A DNA stretch of 64,000 bases from Hippasteria phrygiana (GCA_037893225.1 JAZGUH010000412.1:1488001-1552000), one strand, 5' to 3'; positions 1 to 12,021 are shown, counted from the stretch's first letter. Notes: a model not told the origin generated them from the sequence alone. A program made the numbers and translations.

Positions 1-590
1 CATAGAATCACTTCGCCACCGCAAGGACTCAGTTCGCCTCAGCCGAGAGAAAGTTTGGATGAAACGTCTTCGGACTATTCAACCACATGGTCTCAACATC
101 CAGGAAGGAAATGATTAACTTAACAATTTTTTCCCCCATTGTCATTTGTTTACAGATTATCCTCCTGGCATAACCCTCTTGGGGTCTCTTGGCCAAATGG
201 TGTTGTCTTTCCATTTCCTGTTTATCCTTGCCACTTCTCTTTGTTCCTTTTCTTGCCCTATTACCACCTTCAATTCTAACCCCCCCTCCCCTAACCACAC
301 TCCTTTGTCCATTTCCCCAGCTTCAACCTTCATCTTAATCCCTCCCCTCCTCCATCCTTACCCTAATCACACCTCTTTGTTCCTGTCTTCCTGGCTGTCC
401 TTTCCTCTCCCTTTGATGTTTACCCACTGCCTATCTGCCATGCTCCTTTGCATCCCTCTTTTGTGTTTCTCCACCCACCCCCTCATGCATGTGTGTTCCC
501 TACTTGTTTGTTTCTTGTACTCTGTCATTCACCTTTGAGAAAGAACTTGCTTAAGTTCGAAACGTCAGGCCAGCTAATTTTTTGATTTGG
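1..590 (+). mobile_element. Penelope-like retroelement, 3' end
   Basis: The first 118 bases encode the tail of an endonuclease ORF with WMKRLRTIQPHGLN before a TAA at 116-118. That motif is typical of the C-terminus of GIY-YIG endonucleases in Penelope-like elements. A C/T-rich 3' UTR of about 420 bp follows, ending AGTTCGAAACGTCAGGCC. The rest of the element lies off the left edge. A second copy in inverted orientation ends the window at 63490-64000. The family call is from motif memory. Confidence 0.72.
2..118 (+). pseudogene. GIY-YIG endonuclease C-terminal fragment
   Basis: Open from the window edge to TAA with RHRKDSVRL, REKVWMKRLRT and PHGLNIQEGND. In Penelope-like proteins this tail closes the endonuclease after the RT. 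This copy is open over the stretch seen, but the catalytic GIY-YIG core is not in the window, so intactness cannot be judged. Confidence 0.65.
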
Positions 591-595
591 TCCAT

Positions 596-766
596 AATAT
601 CAATCGCCATACGTAAAACACCGGCGTGCTTTTACTTGCATTGTTTTTTTACCGGTGCGGCATGCACTGAAAAACTTGATCGGCGAGTATCGAATATTTG
701 AATATTCGGTCAAACCCAGTTTTGAATACTCAAATACTAAATTATTCGAAAATGAACAGCCCTATA
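596..766 (+). repeat. hAT-like element, right-end fragment
   Basis: This segment matches 38678-38857, sharing ACGTAAAACACCGGC, the GCGGCATGCA motif and the GAATATTCG-rich end running to AACAGCCCTAT. Only the right end is present. Its left part is replaced by the Penelope tail, so the retroelement probably inserted into or joined this relic. Confidence 0.7.
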
Positions 767-1385
767 TCATATACTAGAGGTAACAAGCTTTCCATTGATA
801 CATGTATCTTGGATGCATTTCTCTGATCATGCATCACCGATTTCCTTTATCTTGAAAAAAGTATGTAAAAACCTCCTTGGGATATCAGTTACAATTGTTA
901 GCTTGGCCTGGGTATCATGATGGTTAAGTTGGATTGTGAATTAAGTTATTGTGATGTTTTCTTCAGTAAAAGTCCAGTAGATTGAGAAAGGAAAGTCCGG
1001 AAAATTCTAGTTTGCCGGATGGTTCAACTATTAACAACTAAGCAACGAGTGTTTGTGGCGAACAAATTTCAAGAAACAAGAAGCTATCAAGCTACTCGGG
1101 ATGCATTTGGAGAAGTCTTCCCCAAGAGGGATCTTTAACCCAAGAAAACTATTTGGGCAAACAGGAAAGAAAATATCCATACCAGGAAGCTTAGGAAGTT
1201 AATCATATTTGTGGTACTGGTAGTTACCATTAAAGTGTTTAACATGACACTAAATCTCCAGAAAAGCTCCAGAATTAACAAGATACAGTGTATATGAGCT
1301 TGAGAAGTGAGCGTCATGGATGTTAGACGAATGGACACAAAGTTTTGTTTACAACATTCATCGCAAAAACTCTCTGAGGTTGCAA
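767..1385. other. Intronic stretch, nothing recognised
   Basis: AT-rich sequence with short frames only. No exon similarity, terminal repeats or RNA gene seen. Confidence 0.5.
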
Positions 1386-2216
1386 CCGCGTAATCAGTTA
1401 GAAGGTGGAATGTTTGCATCGGGGATGATGTAAATTGGAACAGAGATATTTTCTCTTTTTGCCCTGTCCCGACGTAATATATGAAGCACTGTATACTCGG
1501 TGCTTTCCAAGAGCCTGTGTAAAAAAATTCAAAGGCTTACTCGGGTGGGATTCAAACTTACGACTTCCTGCTTACTAGTGGAGACATCTTAACCACTCGA
1601 CCACCGAGCTTGCCGTGGTCGGCTGGTTGATTCGAATACAATGCAGCAGCGGGGACCGCGTAATCAGTCAGAAGATGGAATGTTTGCGTCGGGGATGATG
1701 TAAATTAGAACAGAGATGTTTTCTCTTTTTGACCTGTCCTGACGTAATATATATAGCACTCTATACTCGGTGCTTTCCGAGAGCCTGTGTGAAAAAATTC
1801 ACAGACTTACTCGGGCGGAATTCGAACCCAAGACTTTCTGCTTACTAGTGCAGACGTCTTAACCACTTGACCACAGAGTATACAGTGCTTCATATATTAC
1901 GTCGGGACAAGAAAAAAGAAGAGAAAACTCTGTTGTAATTTACATCATCCCTGACGCAAACATTCCATCTTCTGACTGATTACAAGGTACCCGCTGTTGC
2001 ATTGGATTCGAATCGGCCAGCCGAGCACTAGTAAGCAGGAAGTCATGGGTTCAAATCCCGCCCGAGTAAGCCTGTGAATTTTTTCACACAGGCTCTCAGA
2101 AAGCACCGAGTACAGAGTGCTTCATATATTACGTCGAGACAGGGCAAAAAGAGAAAACATCTCTGTTCAAATTTACATCATCCCCGACGCAAACATTCCA
2201 TCTTCTAACATTTACT
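1386..2216. repeat. tRNA-derived SINE cluster, head-to-head copies
   Basis: Two minus-strand copies (about 1386-1625 and 1656-1880) are followed by plus-strand copies (about 1878-1990 and 1991-2216). Each carries a tRNA-like head with a B-box-like GGTTCGAATCC, an A-box-like GGTCGAGTGGTTAAG, and a body with CACAGGCTCTC and ACGTAATATATGAAGC ending TTCCATCTTCT. The last plus copy has lost the A-box region. They are not tRNA genes, because no cloverleaf or anticodon arm is kept. Confidence 0.75.
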
Positions 2217-2389
2217 TGCATAAGGAGTTGACAACACAAAGTCATGGCTTGTTGCAGCTCTTATCAGTTTTATGTCTGTTCATCAACTACATGTTTTATT
2301 TGTCCATTAATTGCAATAAAATGAATTTTCATTTTTAATCACAGATAGAGGGACATTGACATAGAATTGCCCAGGTCATACTTGCTTAC

Positions 2390-2517
2390 CGGATCACCGT
2401 GTAGATATGGTTAAAAGCCAGTGCTGCTCCTAGTCTCTTGAAGCTACTTGGATGTAGGGCCATGCTGTACAGCCGCTTCAGCAGAGACTTCGTATTAATT
2501 GGACTCTTCTCTTGTTG
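2390..2517 (-). CDS. PRKDC: DNA-PKcs exon s (most 3' in window)
   Basis: Forty-two codons plus two bases. It follows the acceptor AATTGTTCCAG and ends CG|GTAAGC. It reads [19 protein letters not shown] and then [14 protein letters not shown], matching human SPVNTKSLFKRLYSLALHP and FKRLGASLAFNNIY. I see no further exon in 1-2389, so the next one lies beyond the left edge. Confidence 0.95.
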
Positions 2518-2789
2518 CTGGAACAATTGGAAAATAATTCACTATGCTTTGTCATATTTCTTAATCCTATGATAAAAACTAAAAGATATAAACAATCTCC
2601 GTTCCCCTCAATGACTCATATACTCAACACCTAATCCTCATAGTTAAACTAATACATGTACTCACTTCCATTCTTTTTTATGCATATTTGTGTTTTTGTT
2701 ATTAATTAACTGTCTTTTGGTGTCTATTTTATTTTTTATCCAAACATCATTTTAGTACTGAAATTTAAATGTAATTATTTAATCATTTA

Positions 2790-4183
2790 TTGGCTTTTCC
2801 GAAATCCTTCGGAAAAGGCTTTGTTTTTGTTCTGATTTTTTTTTTTTTTCTTCTTTTAGTTCTGACCAAAATCCCATAGACTTTGTACACGAATTTTGTC
2901 GGCGGCACTTTAGGTCTTAAAAAACCTCAGAACCTAACCAAACTTACATCAAACATAGACCCTAAGCTGAAATTGTATGTCGTAGAGTGACGTCGTGATG
3001 ACGTCATCACGTGATTTTTTATGAATTTTTGAATTTTTAAAATCGTAACATTCTTTTAAATATATCTAGCAAACAAAACAAGATAATTTCAAAATTCTTT
3101 TTGTTATAGCTTTGGTATGTCTCAAAGATATGCCCTAAAAAGCGAAAATTTTGTGACGTCATCAAAAATTTGGTTTTTTTAAAACGCTTGTAAGGGTCAA
3201 TCCGATTACAAAAATATATACATTGAATTTATCTGTACCTAATTCCAAAATTTCATGATCGTGGCTCACTCAAGTAAGAAATAACAGCAATTTCAAAATT
3301 TAGACCAAATTCAATATAACACAAAGGAATTCTGGGAAGGGCAGATAACCATGGCTTAAAAGAGCATGCTGTTCATAAAAGGGGTTGATTTCTAGTCTTT
3401 TTTCAAGTCGCTGAATTCTTGAATTGTTAAAATCGTGTCACGTGTCACGTGACGTCATCCTAAATGTGCGTTTTTCAAGGGCCCATATTTAGAGAACGGT
3501 AGGTCCGATTGCCTTCAAACCAGGTATGTTGGTATGGTAGATCGTGTTATAGATGAAAATTGACGTGACGTCATGATGACGTCATCATACGATTTTACAG
3601 TAATATTAAAGTTTTTGAACTTCAAAGTTTCTTAAAGCCATATCTCATCAACAGAACATGCTAAATTCAAAATTCTTTTTGTAATAGCTTTGTTAGCTCC
3701 TATATTCTTTCACATAAATGTGAAAAATGTGTGACGTCATCATGACGTCATCAAAAATATGCTTTTTTGAAACACATATAAGGGTAGGGACGATCGTTAT
3801 AAAAATTAGTGTGCAGGTAGATAGTGCTACTAGCATGTTAAATCCAAGGTGACGTCATGGTGACGTCATCGGCTGATTTTCTATGATTATTTTAGTTCTA
3901 TCCCAAATCCCATAGACTTTGTACACGAATTTTGTACGGGACACTTTGGTCACTAAGCAACATCAGATCTTAATCAGGCTTAACACAAACAGAGACCCTA
4001 AGCTGAAAATGTATGCCGAAACATGACGTCATGATGACGTCATCACGTGTCATGTAACATGAACTTAAAGGTCAAGTATGGAGTACGAAATGTGAATCAT
4101 AAAATAATCTCAGATCTTAAACATAGCAAAGACATAGACCTTCTGATAATTTATGTTAAAGAAAAAAAGAAAACGGAAAAGCC
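2790..4183 (+). repeat. CRE-palindrome repeat, unit A
   Basis: The unit opens with a hairpin, GGCTTTTCCGA...TCGGAAAAGGC, then TTTGTTTTTGTTCTG, and closes at CGGAAAAGCC. Inside are paired TGACGTCA palindromes, often GTGACGTCATGATGACGTCATC, separated by roughly 100-170 bp spacers such as CCATATCTCATCAACAGAACATG. The module CCCATAGACTTTGTACACGAAT appears near the start and again at about 3905. Confidence 0.8.
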
Positions 4184-4213
4184 ATGCGTATGTTTACAAC
4201 AGACGCAAAATTT

Positions 4214-5266
4214 TCGGCTTTTCCGCTACAGCAGCAAAGCCTTGGTTTTTGTTCTGTTCGCGCGATTGTGTAGTTTAGTACACTTTCGCCCAGGCATGAA
4301 CACAATCTACTTGAAAATTGTTCGTTTTGCCACATTCAGAACAAAGGGCCACGTCCAAGAACATCTCCAGGTTTTTTTTTGAATGAAATCGTTAGCTCAG
4401 AGGTCAAAAACACATGATTGCACAATACCCAGCTTCACACGGATATATAACTGGTGGGAGAGTAGGAGCTGGTTCGAAATTGACCGAGCCAAAACATGAC
4501 ACAACGGGTGGAAAATCATATTTTCCGCCTTAAAAAACCTTTCCAAATCACAAAAGCACGTGTCATTGGGATTCAGAGAAGTCTACTTTAGTGACAAAAA
4601 AGGCTTTTGGAATAATCAAATACTCCAGGAGCTAACATGAACACAATTAATACACAAATCCTAAACTACACAATACCCACTTTTTTGGTTTCTTCTTAAA
4701 CACGAATTTTGTCTACGGCACTTTAGTCACTAAACAACATCAGATCTTATTCAAACTTAATACAAACATAGACCCTAATCTGAAATTGTGTGCCGAAAAG
4801 TGACATCATGATGACGTCATTATGTGTCACGTGATGTCATCTTAAAGGCGCATTTTTCAAGGCCCATATCAAGAGAACCGTAAGTCCAATTGCATTCAAA
4901 CCTGGTATGTTGCTAGACAAGTACGTTATAAATAAAAATTGAGGTGACGTCATAATGACGTCATCATATGATTTTTATAGTAATTTCAAAGTTTTAACAT
5001 TAAAGATTCTTAAAACCATATCTCATCAACAGAACATATGTTAAATTCAAAATTCTTTTTGTAATAGCTTTGTTAGCTCGTACATTCTTTTATATAAATG
5101 CGAAAAATTTCTGAGGTCATAATGACGTCATCAAAGGCATGATTTCTTGAAAGACATATAAGGGTAGACCATGTCTAATCGTCATGAAACTTGGTGGTTA
5201 GGTAGATTTGTCACTAGTTTACAAAATTCGAAATAACATCATAAAAACATATGGAAAAGCCCTATG
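4214..5266 (+). repeat. CRE-palindrome repeat, unit B
   Basis: Opens CGGCTTTTCCGCTACAGCAGC and closes TGGAAAAGCCCTATGTTCT. It has the same spacer order as unit C but is more diverged, with several palindromes decayed to TGACATCA or GAGGTCA. The part from 4260 to 4690 has no palindromes and may be an insertion or a lost region. Confidence 0.75.
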
Positions 5267-5336
5267 TTCTTAAAAACATAGACCTCTAGTTTTTTATATT
5301 CTACTTTTGTAAGCCAAGTTGTGTAAGTCCCTGACT

Positions 5337-6612
5337 TTTTGGCTTTTCCGACACAGTCAGTCGGAAAAGGCCTTGTTTTTGTTCTGATTATTTTTTTTCT
5401 TTCTTTCTTCTTTTAGTTCTGACCAATATCCCATAGACTTTGTACACGAATGTTGTCGGTGGCACTTTAGGTCTTAAAAAACCTCAGATATTAACCAAAC
5501 TTACCTCAAACATAGACTCTAAGCTGAAATTCTTTGTCGAAGAGTGACGTCATCACGTGTCACGTGACGTCATCTTAAAGGTGCGTTTTTCAAAGGCCCA
5601 TATCTAGAGAACGGTAGGTCCGATTTCCTTCAAACCTGGTATGTTGGTAGGCTAGCTCGTGTTATAGATGAAAATTGGGGTGACGTCAAGATGACGTCAT
5701 CATACGATTTTATAGTAATTTTTAAGTTTTTGAACTTCAAAGTTTCTTAAAGCCATATCTCACCAACAGAACATGCTAAATTCAAAATTCTTTTTGTAAT
5801 AGCTTTGTTAGCTCCTATATTCTTTCACATAAATGTGAAAAATGTGGGACGTCATCGTGACGTCATCAAAAGTATGCTTTTTTGAAACACATATAAAGGT
5901 ATGTCCGATTGTCATAAAAATTAGTGGGTAGGTAGATAGTGCTACTAGCATGTAAAATCCGAGGTGACGTCATGATGACGTCATCGGCTGATTTTCTATG
6001 ATTTTTTTGTTCTATCCCAAATCCCATAGACTTTGTACACGAATTTTGTAAGAGCCACTTTGGTCACTAAACAACCTCAGATCTTAATCAAACTTAACAC
6101 AAACATAGACCCTAAGCTGAAAATGTATGTCGAAACGTGATGGGGTGATGACGTCATCACGTGTCACGTGATGTCATCTTAAATGTGCATTTTTCAATGG
6201 CCCGTATCTAGAGAACCGTAGGTCCAATTACGCTCAAACGTAGTATGTTGGTAGGCAAGCATTTGTTGTTGATGAAAATTGAGGTGACGTCACGATGACA
6301 TCATCATACGAAATTATAGTAATGTTAAAGTTTTTTAACCTTAAAATTTTCTTTAAGCCATATCTCATCAACAGAACATGTTAATATCGAAATTCTTTTT
6401 GTAATAGGTTTGTTAGGTCCTACATATGTAACAAAACATGCAAAATATGTCTACCATCATAATGACGTCATCAAAGGCACAATTTCTCGTAAGACATGTA
6501 AATTGGTAGGTCCAATTGTCATGAAGCCTGGTGGGTAGGCAGACTTGTCACAAGCAAGCAAAAATCGCAGTGACATCATAAACAAAATAATGCGGAAAAG
6601 CCCTATGTTCTG
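5337..6612 (+). repeat. CRE-palindrome repeat, unit C
   Basis: Best-preserved unit. It opens with a GGCTTTTCCGACACAGTCAG hairpin and closes GCGGAAAAGCCCTATGTTCT. It contains about ten exact TGACGTCA sites and CACGTG boxes such as TCACGTGTCACGTGACG. It matches unit A closely from the hairpin through the GGCTGATTTTCTATGAT spacer, which suggests tandem duplication. Confidence 0.8.
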
Positions 6613-6789
6613 TTCAGCGAAGAGACAGAGTCCTAGTTATTTGGTGTTTTTATCTGAACAAACCAGAAATTGAATTGAATACTGGTTGTAAGAATACATG
6701 TATGTTCATTGCATTAACATCCGGAAAAAAAATAGAAAAATTAATAATGGACACTTTTCCATGGTCTGATTCCCATGAAAATGCATGAA

Positions 6790-7075
6790 GGAGGTGGAGT
6801 GCCGAGGCTGTTTGGTCTAATGCATTAGACTTTAAAGTATCTTGATACTACATATTGTGGGTTTGAGTCCGGCGGGGTCATGATACTTGAGTCCTTGAGC
6901 AAGACACTTTGTCACAAAATCTTTCCCTCCACCCAGGAGTAAACGAGTACCCTGTGAGATTAATGGTGGTTATGTGTTTGATAAGCCCAGTGCACTTGTA
7001 CATGTAACTTACATGTACATAATCCCAAGAGAGCTGAGGTATAAGCAGTGCCTTGAGCACCGTATCATGTTGAAT
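6790..7075 (+). repeat. tRNA-derived SINE with 'CCTTGAGCAAGACACTTT' body
   Basis: The head has an A-box-like GGCTGTTTGGTCTAATGC and a B-box-like GGGTTTGAGTCC. The body TCCTTGAGCAAGACACTTTG and CCACCCAGGAGTAAACGAGT is a conserved SINE core I recognise from marine invertebrates. A second copy is at 59690-59937. A TGTGACCCGCTC transposon end abuts it at 7079. Confidence 0.75.
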
Positions 7076-7215
7076 ATGTGACCCGCTCTACAAAAAAGGG
7101 TATTATGTTGCACTCTGTAAAAACACACACAGGTCTGTTCTATGTGAAGAGGGTGAACAAAATCTTTACATGAGTGATTTTTTTTGTTTTGGGTTTGTTG
7201 GCTTCTGTTATATCT

Positions 7216-7494
7216 ATACAGGGTGTCCCACTTAAAAGGAAACCCACCTTTTCAGGTAAATTACCCAACAACCAAATATTTTATTCCCCATAATGGTATG
7301 TTCAGGTGAAAGATCATCTTGTCTTCTTTCATATGATATGAAATTATGATGGAAGCATCATGCATGACTGATCAGAGACAATTTGAAGTTGCTATTTCAG
7401 ATTTGGTTTTGTTCGGGATAAGTTGGGAATTTATGTACATTTTGAAAATTCCCCACAAATGACTACCAAAACCTTTCTATTTTATTGTCTGAGA
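7216..7494. other. Unassigned intronic sequence with ACAGGGTGTCCCAC
   Basis: ACAGGGTGTCCCAC at about 7219 resembles terminal repeats of several DNA-transposon families. I found no matching inverted end nearby, so no element is called. Confidence 0.3.
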
Positions 7495-7605
7495 AAATAC
7501 TTAGCCAGTAAATGAGTACTCGATTCCATAATCTGGAACCGGTTTCTGACTTGAGCAGCCGGGTACTCTATAGTACCCGGTTCGAATGCACAGCTCTAGG
7601 AGCTA
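7495..7605 (-). repeat. hAT-like end fragment (TACCCG type)
   Basis: Reverse complement runs AGAGCTGTGCATTCGAACCG and carries GGGTACTATAGAGTACCC. It matches the left end of the complete element at 29967-30368, including CCAGATTATGGAAT. Only about 110 bp remain. A GCGAAA-family repeat follows directly. Confidence 0.65.
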
Positions 7606-7860
7606 CATACAGTACGTTGCAATTGAAACTTAACTCTGCGAATTGGAATGAGAAAATTTGCAAACAAAAAAATTCGCATTCGCATTCGTATTTCGCACGC
7701 AACTTTTCTCCCTGCGATTTCGCAACGAATCGGGTGCAAAAACACTGCGGAAATGTTGCGAAAACGGTGCGAAAAAGTTTCAAACGCGATGTGAAAATTT
7801 TGCGAACTCGATGTGAAAATCAATTTGCGAAAATTTGTCCGAGTCACGTCAGCATGCGTA
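7603..7860 (+). repeat. GGGAAA-family repeat, GCGAAA variant
   Basis: Begins ACGTTGCAATTGAAACTTAAC, the family's terminal repeat. Where the 16.3 kb copy has TTCCCA/GGGAAA or TTCACA/GTGAAA, this copy has TTCGCA/GCGAAA at nearly every site, on the same skeleton (for example CGCAACTTTTC for CACAACTTTTC). The right terminal repeat is not clear. Confidence 0.65.
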
Positions 7861-8009
7861 AGGCCTAAAGGGGAGGCCAACCGCGTGCCTTGCTGTTTTA
7901 GCCGGCCGTCCGCATGCAGATAGAACATCATGTCAGCGAAATTCCGCTCCAGAATGCTCCTCCAAAATGGCTCTCGAAAAACATTACGAGAGCGATAATT
8001 TTTCAATAT

Positions 8010-9036
8010 TGTTGAACAAAATCACTCCCGTGCAGCTACCGTGATTTTGGGGAGAAAATTTCAACTACAAAAATCTATTTCTTACCTATGAAATCTCCAT
8101 CCAGTTTGACAGGAATACTTTTATAGCACGTGTTCGTTCTTGCTGAATACGTAAACAACTGTTTGCCAATAGACTTCACATTTAGTCTTTAATTTACCAT
8201 ATTTGGTTCTACATATTCAATTCAAGCATCAGTCCACACACAAAAAATACACAAGTTCATCACGGACTAGAACAATGTCTATGGAACGTACGTATAGTGA
8301 GAATTTAGTTGGCCGGTGGCCCGCTGCATGTGTAGACTTCAACAAATACGCTGCTTCCACAGTACCCTGCGCAATGTGTAAATCGAATCATTGTACTTCT
8401 TGACAAATTCTTTATACGTCATGCTGGGCCGCGCTGCCAGCCAGGCCCAATCGTGTACGTGCATGTATTCTTGGCCTCAGAGTTCAACTGACTTTCGGTT
8501 TTCGCATTAGTTTTGGACAAAATGAGAAACAATATATGAATTTATTACGTGTTTCATATCCCTTCCTCCATGTTCATATGAGCCCGATTTTGAATAAATC
8601 AGACTTGGCCAAGGACAAGAAACGGTAGCCCGCGGGACGCCTGATTTTGGTTGTCCCACATTGGGGCGATAGGATTTGTCGATAATGGGTCAACTCGTAC
8701 CCGAGTCAACTCAGGCATTATTACAATTTGGAACTCCATTTTACAGTCTCAAATCCTCTATTTTTAATATGAGTTTGCAATATACTCTAGGTTAGGTTGT
8801 CAGTAACCAACATACAATGTACATCTCCATGTACGACACCATCAAATTCCGGAATTTTCCTCATTAGGCTATAACAAAAAATACATCCTCGTCCATCGAT
8901 TACAAAAACTGGAACTCCATAAAAAGCTTTTTAAAAATATCGATGTATTTCGAACATAGAAAAATCATATTTGTTAAATAGAAATTATACCTATTTTTAA
9001 ATGATTCAAATATATTTTTGCAATAGAATATTTTTA
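8010..9036. other. Intronic stretch, nothing recognised
   Basis: Only short frames without similarity. No terminal repeats, SINE boxes or splice-bounded exon could be supported. Confidence 0.5.
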
Positions 9037-9041
9037 ATTAA

Positions 9042-9174
9042 CCCTCCTATACTTATAACTATCACAAAAACTCTAAACACCAACTCTCACAGTTTGTGTG
9101 TGTTTCAATCTGTCATTTGATAGGTTTTGATCTGTACAACAACTGGGTCGATTTTGGCCAGGAGCACAGAAGGG
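9042..9174. mobile_element. piggyBac-like TTAA MITE, copy 1
   Basis: A 133 bp element bounded by TTAA on both sides (9038-9041 and 9175-9178). Ends are CCCTCCTATACTTATAACTATC and AGAAGGG. It matches, in inverted orientation, the element at 26738-26878 nested in the LINE. It has no coding capacity. TTAA duplication with CCC ends is the piggyBac pattern; Kolobok elements also use TTAA. Confidence 0.75.
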
Positions 9175-9649
9175 TTAATAAAAAAAATCATCTTTATAAA
9201 TCCATTATACATTTGTATAGGGTTTAGCAATGCCGTGTTGAATCGACGTGCGGTGACTGTGACCATGTATCGCCCCCGTACTATGCCACTGCGATCGGGA
9301 CGATCGTCACCGCCGGGCCTGGGGCCTGATGAACTGTCCGTACGTGTAAAGATGGGGTCACACAGCGCTACAGGTTCAACGTTTTGCCAAAGAAAATCTT
9401 GATGCTTATGCAATCTTGATAGGGACAAAATTGTTTGTGAATATGTATGACTATGAGGTATAGTAAACAAAACGTGTTCAAATGGACTGCCTTGAACATT
9501 TTATGCTGTCTTCCTCTAACGTTAGCACTCTCCTTCAAATTTTAGCAAATGAAAGATTATACTTTTGTTCGAGAGATGAACATTGTTTAACGTGTTTTGT
9601 GAAAGCATCAAGAACAAATTGTACATTTGCATACATGCACATGTACATG

Positions 9650-9935
9650 TACACGTTATTTTCCCATTATTTTCCCGTTATTTTCCCATATGTGAAAAAG
9701 TTTTCACAAAAGTGAAAAAAGGAGAGGGGCTAATTCAAGTGGGAAAATTATTTTCACACTTTTAAGAAAAAAGTGTGAAAAGATGTTCACACTTTTGTAA
9801 AAAGGGTGTAAACATATTTTCCCACTTTTGTGAAAATATTTTCACATTTTGTGAAATGAAAATGGAATTCCCTGGGAAAAGAAAAAGTGTGAAAAGATTT
9901 TCCCATTTTGAGGTTACTGTACTGAAAACCCAGTA
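9650..9935 (+). repeat. GGGAAA-family repeat, GTGAAA/GGGAAA copy
   Basis: Dense alternation of TTTTCCCA, GTGAAAA and TTTTCACA in both orientations, ending TCCCATTTTGAGGTTACTGTACTG. It lies about 100 nt downstream of the DNA-PKcs exon r donor, inside the intron. The terminal AATTGAAAG repeat is eroded. Confidence 0.6.
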
Positions 9936-10037
9936 AAGAAGGTTTTTCTTTTACCATTTTACCATTCTTTATCACTGGTACCCAAGTAGAGAGAAGCGGC
10001 AATGGTAAAGTGTCTTGATCACAGAAAACAAACTTAC

Positions 10038-10313
10038 TTTCTTTGATGTCTGCTTGATGGACCACTTGAGAAACTCTTTCAGACAGTGAGCTGAGAAGTC
10101 TCTGAGGGAGGTGTCAGTGGGATGGATGACGCCGTCCAGCATGGCGTTGAGCAGGGCCACCGTTTCCTCACTCTCAAACTTCTTGTTTCCAGTGAACCAG
10201 TGGATCAGCTGCATGACAAGGGGCTCAAAGAGCTGCCGAGCTACCTGCTCCACATCACAGGCCAGCTGGAGGAGGGCTGGGAAGACGCGACGGTACAGAT
10301 GTTGCATCGGGCT
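10038..10313 (-). CDS. PRKDC: DNA-PKcs exon r
   Basis: The largest exon, 92 codons in phase 0. It includes [53 protein letters not shown] and [11 protein letters not shown], all near-identical to human. A branch-point-like CTAAC lies 12 nt before the acceptor ACTTGCAG. The donor AAA|GTAAGT is consensus. This exon alone is enough to name the gene. Confidence 0.97.
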
Positions 10314-11949
10314 CTGCAAGTTAGTAGCAATTACAACAGGGTAGCTGATGTTATTCAACTTAGTAACTAACATTACATGCTAGAAAATTTAGGCTTATTT
10401 ACATTACACAGGTTGAATAAAAAAAAAAAAAAACGAGAAATAAATCAGTATTTCTGACTTGCTGGCATTGACCATAACACTAATGTCAGCTTTGAAATGA
10501 CCCCCTATATGATGTAATCTAATCAGGCATTATGACATACTGAGCACTTTACAAAGACAGGTGCAAATGCTGTTTTTGGACACTTTCAGTTTTGCGCCAT
10601 TGAGCTAGGGCATCACTGAAGTAAGGGAAATGGACAACATTTGTTACCATGGAAGGGCTGAAATTGACCATGCCACTGTACCTGATATTAAGGCGCCTTC
10701 GAAAAAAGGTGAAACCGCGGTTTGACCGGATTGATCGCGGTTTGTCCAAACCCTAGTTACGATCCAACGATCGAGCTCTTCTGCCTCCTTTACATATCAA
10801 TGCAACTGACTAAGAAAAGATCGCATTGTTATTGTAATACATCCAGAACGCGGTGATCGCGGTTTGGGCGTGCGGTGAACGCAGCCCACTGCACAAAGGC
10901 TTTTTTAAGTTGCTGCCGACTGCGGTCGCCGCGTTTAAATTCCAAAGATATCTTGATCTTTTTTTTCTGGAGACCAGTATGCCGACTCCATTATTTCTTG
11001 AACAAGTTGTTGAATAGGAAGTAATTACAATTGTAAAGTCCGGGTGGGGTGGTCTTTGATTTTGTAGTTTTGTGAAATATTTGAGAGTTATGGTATACAT
11101 GTACGTGAAAAGTTACTGTAGTTTTGTTGTTTTTATCGTCGTTCAAACTTTGAGGTAAATTTTTAAAAATGCCAAGGAACTTTTGACAAATTCGCAATAC
11201 AAAAAAACAAAAACGCCTGCGTCTTGGTGTATTTGAATGTTGTAAACTTCAGTGTTGATCAGGAAAAAAAAAAAGAAATACGTTACTCTGCGCGAAGTTG
11301 AACTCGAACTGGATTTGTTTTGGAACGACACCGGAAGTATTCCAAAGCAAAAAGTTGAACACATTTCAACTCTGGCGAATTCGAATTCGCCGAGGTCAAC
11401 TTTATATTATTATAAAAACCTGCCACACATCTTTCCGATTTTACCGGTTCATTTGGCCATTGGAACGGAATCGGACATGTACATGTGCTGGGCCGGGAAA
11501 TTCCACAATGGTAAACAAAAAAACGTAATGGCAATCCGGTGAACTGGTAAAATCCGAAAGGTGTTCAGCGCGGCTTTAGGATTCGAATTCCCAAGAAGCA
11601 TTATCGCGTATTTTCATGGTTTTTACAAACTGTACGAATGATTATAAATCTCACTCAGAACGCGGTGATTGTGGTTGAGTGTGCGGTGAACGCGGCCGGT
11701 TTTACAGAGGCTTTTATTTGAAAGTTGGAAACTTCAGTGTATGCTCACGGCGGATGATGCCTGAATTGCGGCATTCGGCAATGACGGTGGTAAAAGGGTT
11801 TCCGCATGTCGCAAAGTATTTTTTGACTACAGCGCTAGCACCTCGCTTGGCATGTATAATAAATAAGTTTCGGTGTAATGCGCACAGTTCTTTCTCAATT
11901 TACTTAGCTTATTTCTTTCTTGGCCGAGCGTATTTTAGTTTTGTGTGTG

Positions 11950-12021
11950 GGACTGTTTTGTTTGTTTGTTTGTTTGTTGGGGTGTTTGTTTGTTTGTTGG
12001 GGGGTTTGTTTGTTTGGGGAG
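11950..12021. repeat. TTTG simple repeat
   Basis: Interrupted (TGTT)n runs separated by GGGG blocks, inside the Harbinger-like element. Confidence 0.85.

Noticed and set aside
2790..6612. CRE array as the promoter of a gene
   Set aside because: It is a repeat family inside a DNA-PKcs intron with no nearby first exon. Regulatory activity is only a possibility.
7596..8006. 136-residue minus-strand frame
   Set aside because: It covers the GCGAAA repeat and unmatched flanks. It is an open frame by composition only.
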